From positions 1,102,001 through 1,166,000 of the forward strand of contig JBAIZL010000058.1 of NCBI GenBank assembly GCA_036971475.1: a stretch of 64,000 bases of DNA, written 5' to 3'. The DNA comes from Prosapia bicincta. Lineage: Eukaryota; Arthropoda; Insecta; Hemiptera; Cercopidae. A program made the translations under genes and the position numbers. The notes beneath the pieces were generated by a model. It was not told the DNA's origin, did no database searches, and saw only the letters and a list, made by a program, of their open reading frames with translations. This document shows, in pieces, positions 1-10,856 of this stretch; positions within the stretch are counted from its first letter, which is position 1; the number at the start of each line of letters is the position of its first letter.

Positions 1-532
1 AAGGCCTTTGATGCAATTGCAAATGAAAATGGGCTTCATCGCTAAAAAAAACAATAGCACCCTCGGGAACGATATCAAGAAGAAGCTCACACGCGTTCTT
101 CTGAGAATTGAAGTCACATTCTGAAAGTTCCTGCACTATCGCCATCTTATAGGGATGAAAATGAAGATCATCATGAAGAATTCTTCTCACAGAACGATCG
201 GATAGTCCAAGGGCAGATGCGTGTTTGCGCGCAGAACGCAGTGGTGATCGCAACATTGACGCTCTTACTGCTTCAATGTTCTCAGGTGATCTAACGGGCC
301 GAGGGACTCCAGTTCTTCGTTATGTCGCACTTGCAGTTTGTCTGAATGTAGTGACCCATGTAACAATTGATTTGCGGTCTGGGATGGGAGCCAACGGGGC
401 TAAATTAAAGCGATTCCGAAATGCGCGCTGTGTTGCAGTAACTGAACATCCGCTTGAAAAGTAGGCCTCAACGGCAAAGGCACGCTCCTCACTATTCCAA
501 CGCATGATGGCGACTGAAACGTGTCGGGACAA
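1..532 (-). pseudogene. IS630-like (DUF4817-type) transposase, N-terminal part
   Basis: The minus strand encodes an N-terminal helix-turn-helix domain (about residues 10-65, with ERAFAVEAYFSSG and VTATQRAFRNRF) typical of insect DUF4817 proteins. Another frame then gives SDRSVRRILHDDLHFHPYK and, near the window edge, SDEAHF, which carries the first catalytic Asp of the DDE fold. The frames do not join without a shift around 210-320, and the C-terminal half is outside the window, so this copy is recorded as a pseudogene. In life this enzyme would cut and paste its own element at TA sites. Confidence 0.75.
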
Positions 533-643
533 AACTTTACTGTACCCCCTCTTAAACGAGACCGCTAGCGCTCCGCTATGACATCAACTACCTGAATGGC
601 GTGCATTTAAAAAAAGGAAGTTATGCTGCCGCACCCTGTATAT
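1..643 (-). mobile_element. IS630/Tc1-mariner-like transposon, truncated by window edge
   Basis: The 5' end of a DNA transposon lies on the minus strand. Its outer end is near 643 next to a TA dinucleotide and starts with the motif CAGGGTGCGGCAGC read inward, a terminus style common in insect IS630-like elements. About 110 bp of leader separates it from the transposase start near 532. The rest of the element lies outside the window to the left. Family assignment rests on the encoded protein. Confidence 0.7.
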
Positions 644-1734
644 TCAGGACTAAATTTTACATCATTTTATATTTTGGATTTTAAATATTTTACAATGGTG
701 TTTCTAAGATTAACTGGAAAGGAAGAAACATTTTCAAGTAAAATTTTGTTTGTCTATTCATCTCCAGCTTTTAATGCTTGAATATAATTTGGTAAGTTTC
801 TGTTTTACATAATGTTATTCTATTGATTATTGTGAACATTTTGATATACAATAAGTTATATTTTAGAGGTATTTTGTATTTTTTATTTCATTAAACATAA
901 AATCCTGCGCATCACCAATAAAACACCTAGCACTACAGAGTGTTATTACCAGCACTTGGAGGGTGAAAAAGCTAAATAAAAACATTAATGCTCAAAAGAT
1001 TGAAACCATTAATACAGTTCTAGAGCTTAGGTATACGACTGTCTCTACTTAAACTATTGCCGCTCAAAATTCAAGATGAACACTCAACTAATATCATCTT
1101 GGATCAGAAATGGAATTTTCAACTTTTAAAAATGGAGAAACTTAGATACTAGTGAGCCCAATGCATAATAGTTTCCAATAAAATGTACCTAATTAATTAA
1201 TGTTTAGCCGTCATTATAATGACATTCAAATTTTAAAAAGGTCTTTTCAGCCGAATTAATGCCCAGGCTCGTCATCCAATCAAGGAGGTTTGTCCATTAC
1301 AACTAGACTTAACAGTGTTGTCATGTTTCCTATCATTCAGTAGCTGTAGACAAAAGTTCTCCAACCCCAGCAAAGAGTATAATTATCTCAGTTAAGTGAT
1401 ACTACTCAAGCGTAGCTATAATTTCCAGCACCAGGGAATTATTACGTCTTTCTCTTAGTCATAATTTCATTCTACCTCACAATTCCTAATCCTTCTTAAA
1501 CAGTGCTTCTAAGGGTAGACAACTTACTATGAGTTTGACAGAACATGTGGATTTTACCATTGGCACTGTAATCGTACCATCTACAAAAGTTACAAAAAAC
1601 TCAGGAAGAAACCAGTAAGTGTAAAAGGAAACATTACTTTTTTTTAAGGGGTTAAATCTCTTAACCTATTACCTGTTTGAATATTACTTTATAACACTTA
1701 ACCCAAGGGGTTCCATGCCTCTACCACAATGTAT
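644..1734. other. AT-rich spacer without recognisable gene
   Basis: I see no coding exon, repeat array or structured element here. Reading frames are short and interrupted. Confidence 0.5.
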
Positions 1735-3137
1735 TACAGTAATACCTTGACTTATGCTACCCCGTCTTACGCGATTCCCAAGTTACGCAGTTTTAAATCA
1801 TGGTGTCCAAAGTTACACAGAAACTGGCCTGCTCTGGAAGATATTGCCTAAAAGAACTTCTATAGCGCATAAAGAGAAAATATTTCCAGGTTTTAACGCC
1901 GCCAAAGACCGATTTACAGTGATGGTTGGCGCAAATACAGCTGGTGACTATAAATTGCAACCTTTAATAGTTTATCACTCAGAAAATCCAAGGGCATTAA
2001 AAAATATTTCTAAAGCCATCTTTCCCATTGTTTTAGAAGTCTTAGGTGACAGCTTCCCTTTTTAAAGACTGGTTTGGTCATCATTTCATACTCAAGTCGA
2101 ACTTTATTGTCGGTCTAATCAATTTCCTTTTGAAGTAATTTCTATTAATTGACAATGCACCTGGTCATCCTCCTACTACTTCAACTAATTTCAACACACG
2201 GGTGAAACTAGTTTGTTTCAACCGATGGATCAAGAGGTCATCAGAATATTTAGAGCTTATTACACAAGAAGATCATTTGCGCATTTGCATGAAGCTATGA
2301 GACAGAACAAAGAGCTCTCTGTTGAAGATTTTTTGAAACAATTCAATGTTTCAGATGCTTTGAGAATCATTGGACAATCTTGAAATGAAATTTCACAAAA
2401 AAAAAAACTTTGAATGTCTTTTGGATAAATGTGTCTATTTTTTTTGCCTCTGAAACTCAAGCGGAATCAGTGCCGGCGAACTGATGAAATTGCTGATATG
2501 ATTGAAGAAGGTGTCGGTTTTGCCAGTCAATTTAGAAGTGGATAATGATAAAGTTCAAGAACTGCTGGGTTTATATAACCAGGAGCTGATAATTAATTGA
2601 TGAGCTCAGAAATGCAGGCACAAGAGCAAGACCTTTAAAAATGCAGATTATTTGGACCCAGTTGACGTAGAAGATGAAATGACGAAAAGAAACTTGACAA
2701 AATGTCTTAGTTTAATTGAGTAAGGCTTACAAATTTTGGAAAACATAGACTCCAACAATGAGCGTATTTGTGCCACAAAACAAAAAAAATTAGCGAGTTA
2801 CGAGGAAATTTTATGAGAGAAGAAAAAATCTTCAATTCATCAAACGAATTTACTAAATTTTATGAAGCCTTCTTTGTCAAAATAAGTTTTGTTTACTTAT
2901 TTCATTGCAATATGTATGTATATAACATAATTTTTTGTTGTATTACTTATTTAGGATTTTAATACATACCCATTAAATTATTAATTATTCTTCTAAATTA
3001 TTAATTTATTTAGTCTTTGGTCAGTATTAGAAATGATTCCTATGTGATTGTATGTAAAATTATACCCCGACTTACACGAATTCGACTTACACGCTTATCG
3101 CTCGGTCCTACACGCGTGAGTACGGGGTATTACTGTA
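1735..3137 (+). mobile_element. Tigger/pogo-family DNA transposon, complete but dead
   Basis: The ends form a perfect 12-bp inverted repeat: TACAGTAATACC at 1735-1746 and its complement at 3126-3137. The outer TA on both sides is the expected duplicated target, leaving an element of about 1.4 kb (1737-3135). Subterminal regions share 'cgacttacacg/ccgtcttacgcg' words on both sides. The interior carries a decayed Tigger transposase on the plus strand. Confidence 0.88.
1754..2830 (+). pseudogene. Tigger-type transposase (DDE superfamily), decayed
   Basis: The first open part reads TETGLLWKILPKRTS, then PGFNAAKDRFTVMVGAN and LQPLIVYHSENPRALKN, all hallmarks of the Tigger DDE domain. The expected first catalytic Asp (DETG) is replaced by Thr. 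After stops and shifts, IDNAPGHPP (second catalytic Asp) is visible near 2148, then DQEVIRIFRAYY near 2227, and the acidic C-terminal part near 2500-2700 with several stops. Known Tigger proteins act as nuclear TA-site transposases. The N-terminal DNA-binding domain is missing, so this copy was probably internally deleted as well as mutated. Confidence 0.82.
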
Positions 3138-3901
3138 TTCCCAATCCTTTAGTAATCAGTATTCAAACAGATAAATATTTTTTTAAAAAGAGAAGGAATG
3201 TTTCACTATTACTGGTTGATTAATTGGGTTTTATATATCTTCCATAGACGTGGCAACGTAAAAACCCTACTACAAACTCTTTCAAATACGTTTTTAATTT
3301 TAATTCGATGATAAAAACCATCCTCTTAGGGTGAGCATGAATAAAGATATTCTACTTAGCATTCTTTTTGTCTAAGGAAATTGAAACTGACAATTAAAAC
3401 CCACTCTGAACCTACCCGTTTGTTCTGTATGGTCGCTATGAAGACAGAAATGGTCTATTAATGGAGGAAGCTACACAAAGTACAACTCCATTTATTATTG
3501 CGTTGACCAATACTATTGTTTTCGTACTGATAGGATCTTCTGAATACTCTACAGTAATTTCTATCCAGAATGTGTAAATCTGTAATTTTATTTATACAAG
3601 ACGTATTTCGGACCTTAATACAGGAGTATATATATGAAAAGAATATTTATCACCCAAAAGGACCCTTACAAAGGATATGAATAGAGATAGGAGACATACA
3701 AAATCTGGAAAAGGATATAAGGGAGATAGGCATCACAAGTTTAGGGCCGCGAACCAGAAGTAACCACGATCTTTATCTGGATAATAAAAGGATAATGAAG
3801 GGCAGAAGATATTAGGCAGGGCTAAGTAAAGTGTGGTGAGTATGCCATGTTTCGACCCGGAGGAGAACGTGACATCCTTAACCACCGTTGCATGAAGATC
3901 A
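3138..3901. other. Spacer without recognisable gene
   Basis: No coding exon or element end is visible. The DNA is AT-rich and frames are short. Confidence 0.45.
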
Positions 3902-4272
3902 GGGGACAGTCAAAACGCAAGTACACAGAAACGCCTCCATGCCTTAAAAGCAACTCGCTATGGGAGGAACTTTCCAGGGGACAGCCAAAACGCAATTCGC
4001 AGAAACGGCTCGATGGCCTTTAGGCATTACACTATGCGAGCAACTTGGCAAGGAACAGCTAAATCGCAAGTACGGAGAAACACTTCCATAGCCTCTAAGG
4101 AACTTATTCTGGGATGAACTTGTCAGGGAACAGCAATAACGCAATTATGCAGAAACGCCTTCATGGCCTTTAGTGAACTCACAATAGGAAGAACTTACCG
4201 GGGACCAGTCAAAACGCAAGTACGCAGAAACGCCTCCTTTTCCTTTAGGCTACTCACCGTGAAAGGAACTGT
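3902..4272. repeat. 75-bp degenerate tandem repeat, about 5 copies
   Basis: The motif 'ggga(c)cagtcaaaacgcaagtac' and the following 'cagaaacgcctcc' recur at about 3902, 3977, 4051, 4126 and 4201, a spacing of 74-75 bp. Copies differ from one another at many positions, so the array is old. It ends about 12 bp before the pogo-like element. Open frames inside it are a by-product of a period divisible by three. Confidence 0.85.
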
Positions 4273-4440
4273 TATTGTATGAATACAGTAAACTCCCGAT
4301 TATCCGTAGGTGGATTAACCGGTTTGCGGATTATCCGGGGTCTGCCATTGTTTTACAAATACCCAATTTTTATTCGAATCAGATTCATGTGTTTAAATTT
4401 CCAAACGGTGAATTACTACGTAAATACATATAAGGCTTAA

Positions 4441-6847
4441 CCCCTTCCTGGTTTGTGACAACTATATGCGACACGAGCTGAATGCTGAAAAACGGCCGCT
4501 GCCACGTATACACGTCACGTCAATGGCCTGATCGTATTTATTTCGTTTATGCCGCGTTTGCTCGACAAAGTTCATCCGAATGCCGCTAGATCGTGTGCAT
4601 ATATCTTCAAGCAAATATTTTGTAATATAGTACTATTTTTATCAATGTTTTTTTCGATTCAAGACGTTTGACTTGTCAGTTGCCAACGGACAACCTGCTG
4701 TGCATTTGTGCTTGTCTATTCGTTTGCCATATTGTTTCATAGTGTTATTTATGCAATTTAATTATTTTATGTATAGTGTAGTTAGTGTTTGAAGTTATTT
4801 ATAGTAATATTGATATTTCTTTTTACTTTTTCAAGAGAGATATTTCTTGAACTTTGGTTTTAGGTTATTTATAGGTTATAAAGGTAATACATTCTATATA
4901 ATGGATGAATTTTTGAGTGACAGACATTTGCATGAATTGTTGTTAGAAAGTGCTTCTGATAGTGATTCAGAAGATGAAATAGATGATTTAGGGGAGGAAA
5001 TTGAGATAGAAGACAATGCTCCTCTAGTATTAGGCCCTCAGGTGCAAAATCCAAACCCAGTAAGTGCAGCTGCTGTCCTTCCAAATCTAAATAGCCTTGT
5101 TTGGGAAAACTACCACTCTGCTGGAAAAAAATTCACTAAAAAAGTTTTCACTGGAGATCCAGGAATAAAGGTAACGATACAAAATCATAATGATCCATAT
5201 GAATTATTCAAGTTATTTATCAAAGATGAGTTGGTTGATATTATTGTGCAACAAACTAATAAATATGCGGAACAGTTTTTAGCCAATCGTCCTCTTCTGC
5301 GCTTTTCTAGATTTCATGCTTGGAAAGAAACAAACACCGACGAAATATTTATTTTATTGGCTGTGTATGTGCTGCTAGGTCTTATTTGGAAACCTGAAGT
5401 AGGAAAATATTATACAAACAAAAAATTGTTTTCCACCCCTGGTTTTACAAACCTCATCCCTCATAATAGATTAAAATTTTTGAACCGTTTCCTACACTTT
5501 GTGGACAACACTACCCCAGTCATAGAAAATTAAAAAATGTCGAAAATAAAGCCAGTTTTTTATTACATTACAAAAAAGTTTAGCGAAGTTTATGTTCCTA
5601 GTAGCAATGTCTCGTAGATGAAAGCCTACTCTTGTGGAAAGGGCGGTTGAGTTTCTTACAGTACATAAAAATCAAAAGAGCACGATTTGGAATTAAATCG
5701 TATATACTATCTGAGGCTAAAACAGGTTATATTTGGAAGGTAATAGTTTACACCGGAAAAAAAACTGAAATAGCCCAAAATACGCAACACCCTCATACAG
5801 TCAATGTAGTTCTGAAAGTAATGGAAGGTTTACTTGATCAAGGTTACTGTGTGTATACAGACAATTTTTATACCAGTCCAGAACTAGCACTTGTTCTAAC
5901 TAGTAAAAAAACCGATGTTGTTGGACCTGTCCGAAGCAATAGAAAAGGTTTGCCAAAAGATGCTGTAAAACAAAAATTATCAAAAAATGAGTCACTTGCT
6001 GTTGTTGAAAAAGAAGGGAGGATGATCTATGTCAAGTGGGCTGACAAAAGGGACGTTCACCTTTTATCAACTAGACATGAAATTAGCTGTTCCGGTTATA
6101 AGAAGAGGAAAAGAAGTTGTAATACCTGAAATAGTTCATGACTATAACAAAAATATGGGCGGCGTCGACAGGGTCGACCAGATGTTGTCTGCCTATCCTA
6201 TGGAACGTAAACGGCAGAAAATATGGTACAAAAAGGAGTTTCGATGCACATGTATTACACCAAGAATCCGGGGTTCAATGACTTCTCTCCAATTTAGAGA
6301 AAATCTTGTAGAGCAAATTGTCTCAAAGCATCTGGACGAATCAAATAAACCAAAGAAAGGAAGACCCTCCGCTGAAGATGATCCACTACGTTTACTGCAA
6401 AGACATTTTCCTGATTTTGTACCTTCCACAGAAAAAAGAAAAAATGCCATGAGGAGGTGTGCTGTGTGTTCCAAGCATAACATACGGCGTGAGTCACGTT
6501 ATCAGTGTAATGAGTGTGACGTGGCACTTTGCGTTTCGCCATGCTTTAAAATATTCCACACACAGAAAAACTTCTAAAATGTGTAAAATTGTAGACTTGT
6601 GATGTATAGTTTTAGCCTAGTGTTTTTTCTTTTTTTCTAGTATTAGTGAATATATGGATATGTAGAACTGAAATTCTGTAAAAAACGTCAAAATGTAAGT
6701 AAATTTCACTTTCTTCCATAAAATATTTTTTTTTAATTTTGATTTTATGTTTAATAGTTGTGTAATATAATAACAAATAAAATTAAGTAATAAAAAAATA
6801 AGCACTTTTGGGTTGTTAAAGTGAAATTTAAATCGACCGTTAAGGGG
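4441..6847 (+). mobile_element. piggyBac-family transposon nested in pogo element
   Basis: TTAA target duplications flank the element at 4437-4440 and 6848-6851. The termini begin CCCCTT and end AAGGGG, as expected for piggyBac. The length of 2407 bp is the normal full size for the superfamily. It carries a transposase on the plus strand broken by stops and a frame change. Because it lies inside the pogo element's inverted repeats, it arrived later. Confidence 0.92.
4901..6577 (+). pseudogene. piggyBac transposase, disrupted
   Basis: The start at 4901 (MDEFLSD) is preferred over an upstream in-frame Met because the acidic N-terminus (SDSDSEDEIDDLGEE) is usual for the family. Domains in order: acidic N-terminus; the conserved region ending FLNRFLHFVDN; the first catalytic Asp in VDESLLLWKGR near 5615; the second in YTDNFYTSP near 5855; the third in MGGVDRVDQM near 6155; and a C-terminal Cys-rich DNA-binding domain (RRCAVCSKH, CNECDVALC) near 6455-6560. 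Stops at 5531 and in the 5550-5615 stretch, plus a frame change near 6100, break it. All three catalytic residues remain readable. The protein would act in the nucleus at TTAA ends. Decay appears modest. Confidence 0.9.
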
Positions 6848-7160
6848 TTAATAGAAGTTAAGATGAAGGGAATAGATATGTAAATATGTACGTACTAATT
6901 TTTACATTAAAAGGGAAGCATCCCGACACGGGCCAGCGAAATAAAAGGGGCGAGCAGACTACTGTATATAAGAGACAATGACAAAATGCTTGGACGCCCG
7001 AAAACCTAATGTGTTATCATAAGAATGTAAACAAATGTCAGCTAATCTTGGCTATAAATAGTCTAGGACGTGACATATGTATTTTCCATATCTGTCATAT
7101 GCATTATCAATCTTTATGGCTTTGTGACACACGTGACACAAGTAGACACTGTGCGACAAA

Positions 7161-7253
7161 ATGGTTCTCAAGAAACTTAGAATGCACATTAAAGCTAAAT
7201 CAATGCTCACAAAAAAACAGACGAAAGTGACTGATTTTTTTGTTAAAAAGTGA
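7161..7253 (+). pseudogene. Pogo/Tigger transposase C-terminal tail with PCNA-binding box
   Basis: A 30-codon open stretch ends in QTKVTDFFVKK and a TGA stop. QTKVTDFF matches the PIP box (Q-x-x-hydrophobic-x-x-aromatic-aromatic) known from pogo transposase C-termini, where it binds PCNA. The upstream basic segment (KKLRMHIKAKS) is also typical. The rest of the transposase is absent. Position 330 bp from the right inverted repeat fits the outer element. Confidence 0.7.
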
Positions 7254-7583
7254 AAGTATTATGTGTAAAGGAAATTACATATGTACATACATACTTACTT
7301 TTGACATATACTTATGTATGTATTGTAAATAGTTAGACATATAAATGTACATGTTATAATCCGTCAAATACATCGACGTTTTTAATTATTTTCTGTATTT
7401 ATTTTGTCCTCTGAAGATTATTTGTGAATTGCATTAACCGGGGTCATTATTTGTGTAACTTATAGTATAATAATCGATTATCGATCGTTTTGCGTATTCT
7501 TTGTTCATAGCGGATTATCCGGGGAATTTGTTATCCGGCGTTGCCGGACCACCCATTCCACGGATAATCGGGAGTTTACTGTA

Positions 7584-8629
7584 TTTTGTTAACTAAGTGA
7601 AAAACCAGTTACTCTGTTTTATACGTGAAAATTAAATTCATATTGTTTATATTTTTTTAGTAAAATTTTGTAGAAGAACATTTTTAGTTAAAAATTTCAG
7701 AACCCTAGAGTAGTGAGTTTAGATAACACTGGTGTCTTGAAGAGGTTATATAAGGACAAATCCGTAAAACGACATTAAAAATCTGGTACAAAATGTATAC
7801 TTATTAATATTAATAAAAAAAAAATTTCACACATTTTAGTTTTTTTATTAATTTTTTAATTTATCGGAAAAATTAGCAGTTCATTGCTAATGTTCATATC
7901 TAACTGACGAAGAGGGCAATGTTACACAAAAATTTTAAATATATAGCGTGTTTTTCTGTTCTATATGTTGATATCATGAAGACAGACCACCAGATTGTTA
8001 CCAAAGTATGAAGAATAGTTAAGGTGAAGAATATTGCCGACCACTTAACTGTGCACTTGGCCTTGAGAGGTTGTACAAGATTTCTCATGTACTACCACTT
8101 CTTAAATCATGTTATACAATCAGAATGTTCTATGCATCAACACCTTCTGTATCCGATATGACTACACATATATTCAAGATTGTTTGTTATAATATGCCGA
8201 AGGTAATTTATCTAATATCAACCGTCTCATGCAAGTCAGTGTTTTGATAGTCGTTTTCATATTTGTAGAAAAGTATTCATACTAGCCCTCTACCTCCCGT
8301 CTCACCTACTGTGATCTCTCAAGGTCAAGTGCACCATTACGTGATACATGCTATAGTTAGTTCTGTCTAAGAAAAAAAGCTATACATTATAAAAGCAGAT
8401 TATACTGAAACAGTTTTTAAATTTAAAAAATAATAATGAACAGCTCCCATTGATAAGTCTAAATCATGAAATGAATGGTATAAAGAAATCATTATTATTA
8501 TGAAAAATAAAACTTTCACAAAAAAAGAAATCTTAACACACATCTCACAATAAAATTTTCAATAATACAATTGTTTAAAATAAACTAAAGAATAAATAGG
8601 CTATGACTCACAGTTATAAAAACTTTAAT
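7584..8629. other. Spacer, possibly downstream of the minus-strand host gene
   Basis: No coding exon seen. On the minus strand this is downstream of the stop at 8711 and could hold 3' untranslated sequence, but I could not place a poly(A) site. Confidence 0.35.
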
Positions 8630-8672
8630 ATCAGACATGTTTCAATGACATGTCATCATCTTCAGTGATGCT
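8630..8672 (-). other. Hammerhead-like Penelope-end motif
   Basis: Read on the minus strand the segment gives CACTGAAGATGATGACATG followed by TCATTGAAACATGTC. It shares the layout (CTGANGA, short helix, GAAAC) with the Penelope ends elsewhere in this window. It lies just 40-80 nt downstream of the host gene's stop codon. One extra base between the CTGANGA box and the helix departs from the canonical hammerhead, so ribozyme activity is unproven. Confidence 0.4.
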
Positions 8673-8710
8673 ACACAATCGAAACTTAATTTAAAAAATT
8701 GGAACATAAC

Positions 8711-8838
8711 CTATTTAAAATACCTGGAATATATAGCATCTGCAGGTAAAGTATCTGCAGAATTAACATTACTGCTACTGCTCATTGATGAACCATTTTC
8801 TGTTTTTATTTGAATGTCAGTCACTTCAATTACTCCTC
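8711..8838 (-). CDS. Unidentified host gene, last visible exon
   Basis: On the minus strand the acceptor CATTTTAG precedes 8838 and the frame runs to a TAG stop at 8711-8713. The exon begins with two bases of a codon, so the junction is phase 1, exactly matching the phase-1 donor of the exon at 16817. It encodes GGVIEVTDIQIKTENGSS, a run of serines, and ends YSRYFK. No domain is recognised; composition is Ser-rich and polar, as in a disordered tail. A possible donor (CAG before GTATTT at about 8725) would give phase 2 and a further exon, so the stop is probable but not certain. Confidence 0.72.
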
Positions 8839-9685
8839 CTAAAATGGTTAATAAATAATATATATTAATATAGATTTTATACTAGCACATAACAAGCTAA
8901 ACTGGTCATATTTATAAAATCTTAATGTAGTTAAATAATAATGAATTCACTATCTTAGGTTAGTAAAATTTGTATAAGAAACTAAACAATAAATTTAGTT
9001 GGTGCTGAAAGCCTATAAAAGCAACTTATTTAAACCCAATAGAAAGAAAATTATTTTATTAGTTTTAAGTTTGTATCGGTGTCACACACAGTATGTTGAT
9101 TATAAGTTTTGTTTCTGAGAAGCCTGTTTGCCACTAACTCTAATGTAACTAACTAATATATGCCTAAATAAACTTCCCAGTTTGAAATTATGTCCTCTAA
9201 TTATATTATTATATATAAAAAGATGGGATACTATAATTTAGTTAGCTAGTTGCCTATACCAGTGTATAGTTCAGGTTCCCATATTTATTTCCACAGCAAA
9301 GTAATTACCATGTATTCTCAGTTTGGTCGATATCGTTATTTATATTGGTTATTCTACTTTACATATCTTTACCTTTAGGCCATTTCGAGTTTATTTTACA
9401 AACAAAAACTTATTTGGTTAAGTGTGGCGAACAAATCAGCTATCAGACATTTGTTTGACAGATTTTGGTTTGGTCGGATATTGAGTGTTTTATTAGGGTG
9501 TGTTGTTTAAGTTTCAAGTTTGTTGTTGTTTATTCTAAATTTTGACTCTCCGTCATTTCGTTTATTCAATTTGTAGATTGTGTAATTTCTCTTTAGGCTT
9601 CCGAGTATGTTTTTCGCTTTAAATTTATTCTCCAGTTATTTACTATATTTAATTTTTATTGTTAGAGATATTACGTTATAGATAA

Positions 9686-9889
9686 ATGGCTAAAGACACT
9701 TTGGGAAGCGATCCAATACGGGATATCTTGCCTTTAGACAGATATAGTAACAGTGAAACCGAACTTGGCCGAAGTACAATCGACATATGTTTCATTAATG
9801 AACTGAAAGGAAATGACCCGATTTTAGAGAGACTTCTAAATTTTAAAAGAAATATTTCTAAATTAAATTTTCTTTCAGCTTTAAAATGA
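9686..9889 (+). CDS. Small hypothetical ORF, doubtful
   Basis: An open frame of 67 codons starts MAKDTLGSDPIRDI and contains a polar middle part (DRYSNSETELGRSTIDICF) before a Lys-rich end. Codon use and hydrophilic composition look better than random AT-rich frames, but I find no homolog by eye and no flanking splice signal that decides the matter. It lies in an intron of the minus-strand host gene. It could be an exon remnant or a fragment of a transposon gene. Confidence 0.2.
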   Translation: MAKDTLGSDPIRDILPLDRYSNSETELGRSTIDICFINELKGNDPILERLLNFKRNISKLNFLSALK

Positions 9890-10856
9890 CATATAACATG
9901 TAATATTTATTTTCATTCCAATTTAAAATATGTATAGTGAAGTGCAATGATGTACAGTGTTGCTATTTTATTTTATTTTTACTTTTTTATACATTTTTCA
10001 AACGAGCATAACGCCATCTTTATGGGGCACATTGAGGTAAAATATATATTCTGGTGGTGCCCTACAAAAAATTGGGCATTATTTTGTTGGTAATAAAATT
10101 TAAAGTAAAATTTTTATTATTTATTTTTTTCTTACTGCCAAACTTAATTCAGTACAGTACCAGTATATTTGTATGAAAAATGTTTTGAAACTGAAAAACC
10201 GCCAATAGGGATATGGTTAGAACTGACCTAGATATTAATCACCACAAGAATTTTACCTTGTTAAAATAAATCTATTCACTGGGGGAAAATAAGAAGAGAG
10301 CAGTATCATAAATACAGTGTATCAGATCTTTACTCTTAAAAACACTAGTTTAACGATTTTATTTAAAAATTATGTAAGACAACTGTAACTAGTGTAGACA
10401 TATAAATTTATATTACATTAAATTTATAACACTGACTTCTCAAGTGTTGTCAAAGGTTTGTAAGCAAATATACACAATGCCTTAACCAAAAGGTCACCAG
10501 CTTGAAACACGATTTCTGTTCCTCAAAACTATTTCAATATCAAACTATATACTTCCTAACTGAATAAAAAAGGCATTTTCATTGAACTTTACATTACATT
10601 TGCCATAATGAATGTGTTAACTGATATTAAATTGCTCAAAATAAAACTTAGAAATGTTTTTAATCAGTTTATTCCTCTGTACTAACCTTCTACAGTTTTC
10701 CTCCATTTTATATGCATTTTAATCACTTTAAGATAAATTTTTCCTTTATAACGAACAAACACTAATCATTTTGTTATAATGAAGTTTTACTGTATTCTAC
10801 AATTTTTTAAAGTTTACCTGTGATACGCAAGCCAATGATACTAATAACATAACATA

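Larger units (their letters stand above)
4284..7583 (+). mobile_element. Pogo/Tigger-like element interrupted by piggyBac
   Basis: A perfect 24-bp inverted repeat forms the ends: TACAGTAAACTCCCGATTAT at the start of 4284-4307 and its complement ending at 7583. This terminus, with flanking TA, is typical of pogo/Tigger elements. Subterminal 'gcggattatccgggg' boxes occur on both sides. Without the 2.4-kb piggyBac insertion about 0.9 kb remains, holding only the C-terminal tail of a transposase (7161-7253), so it was already an internally deleted copy. Confidence 0.88.

Noticed and set aside
3944..4144. 66-codon minus-strand frame
   Set aside because: By-product of the 75-bp tandem repeat.
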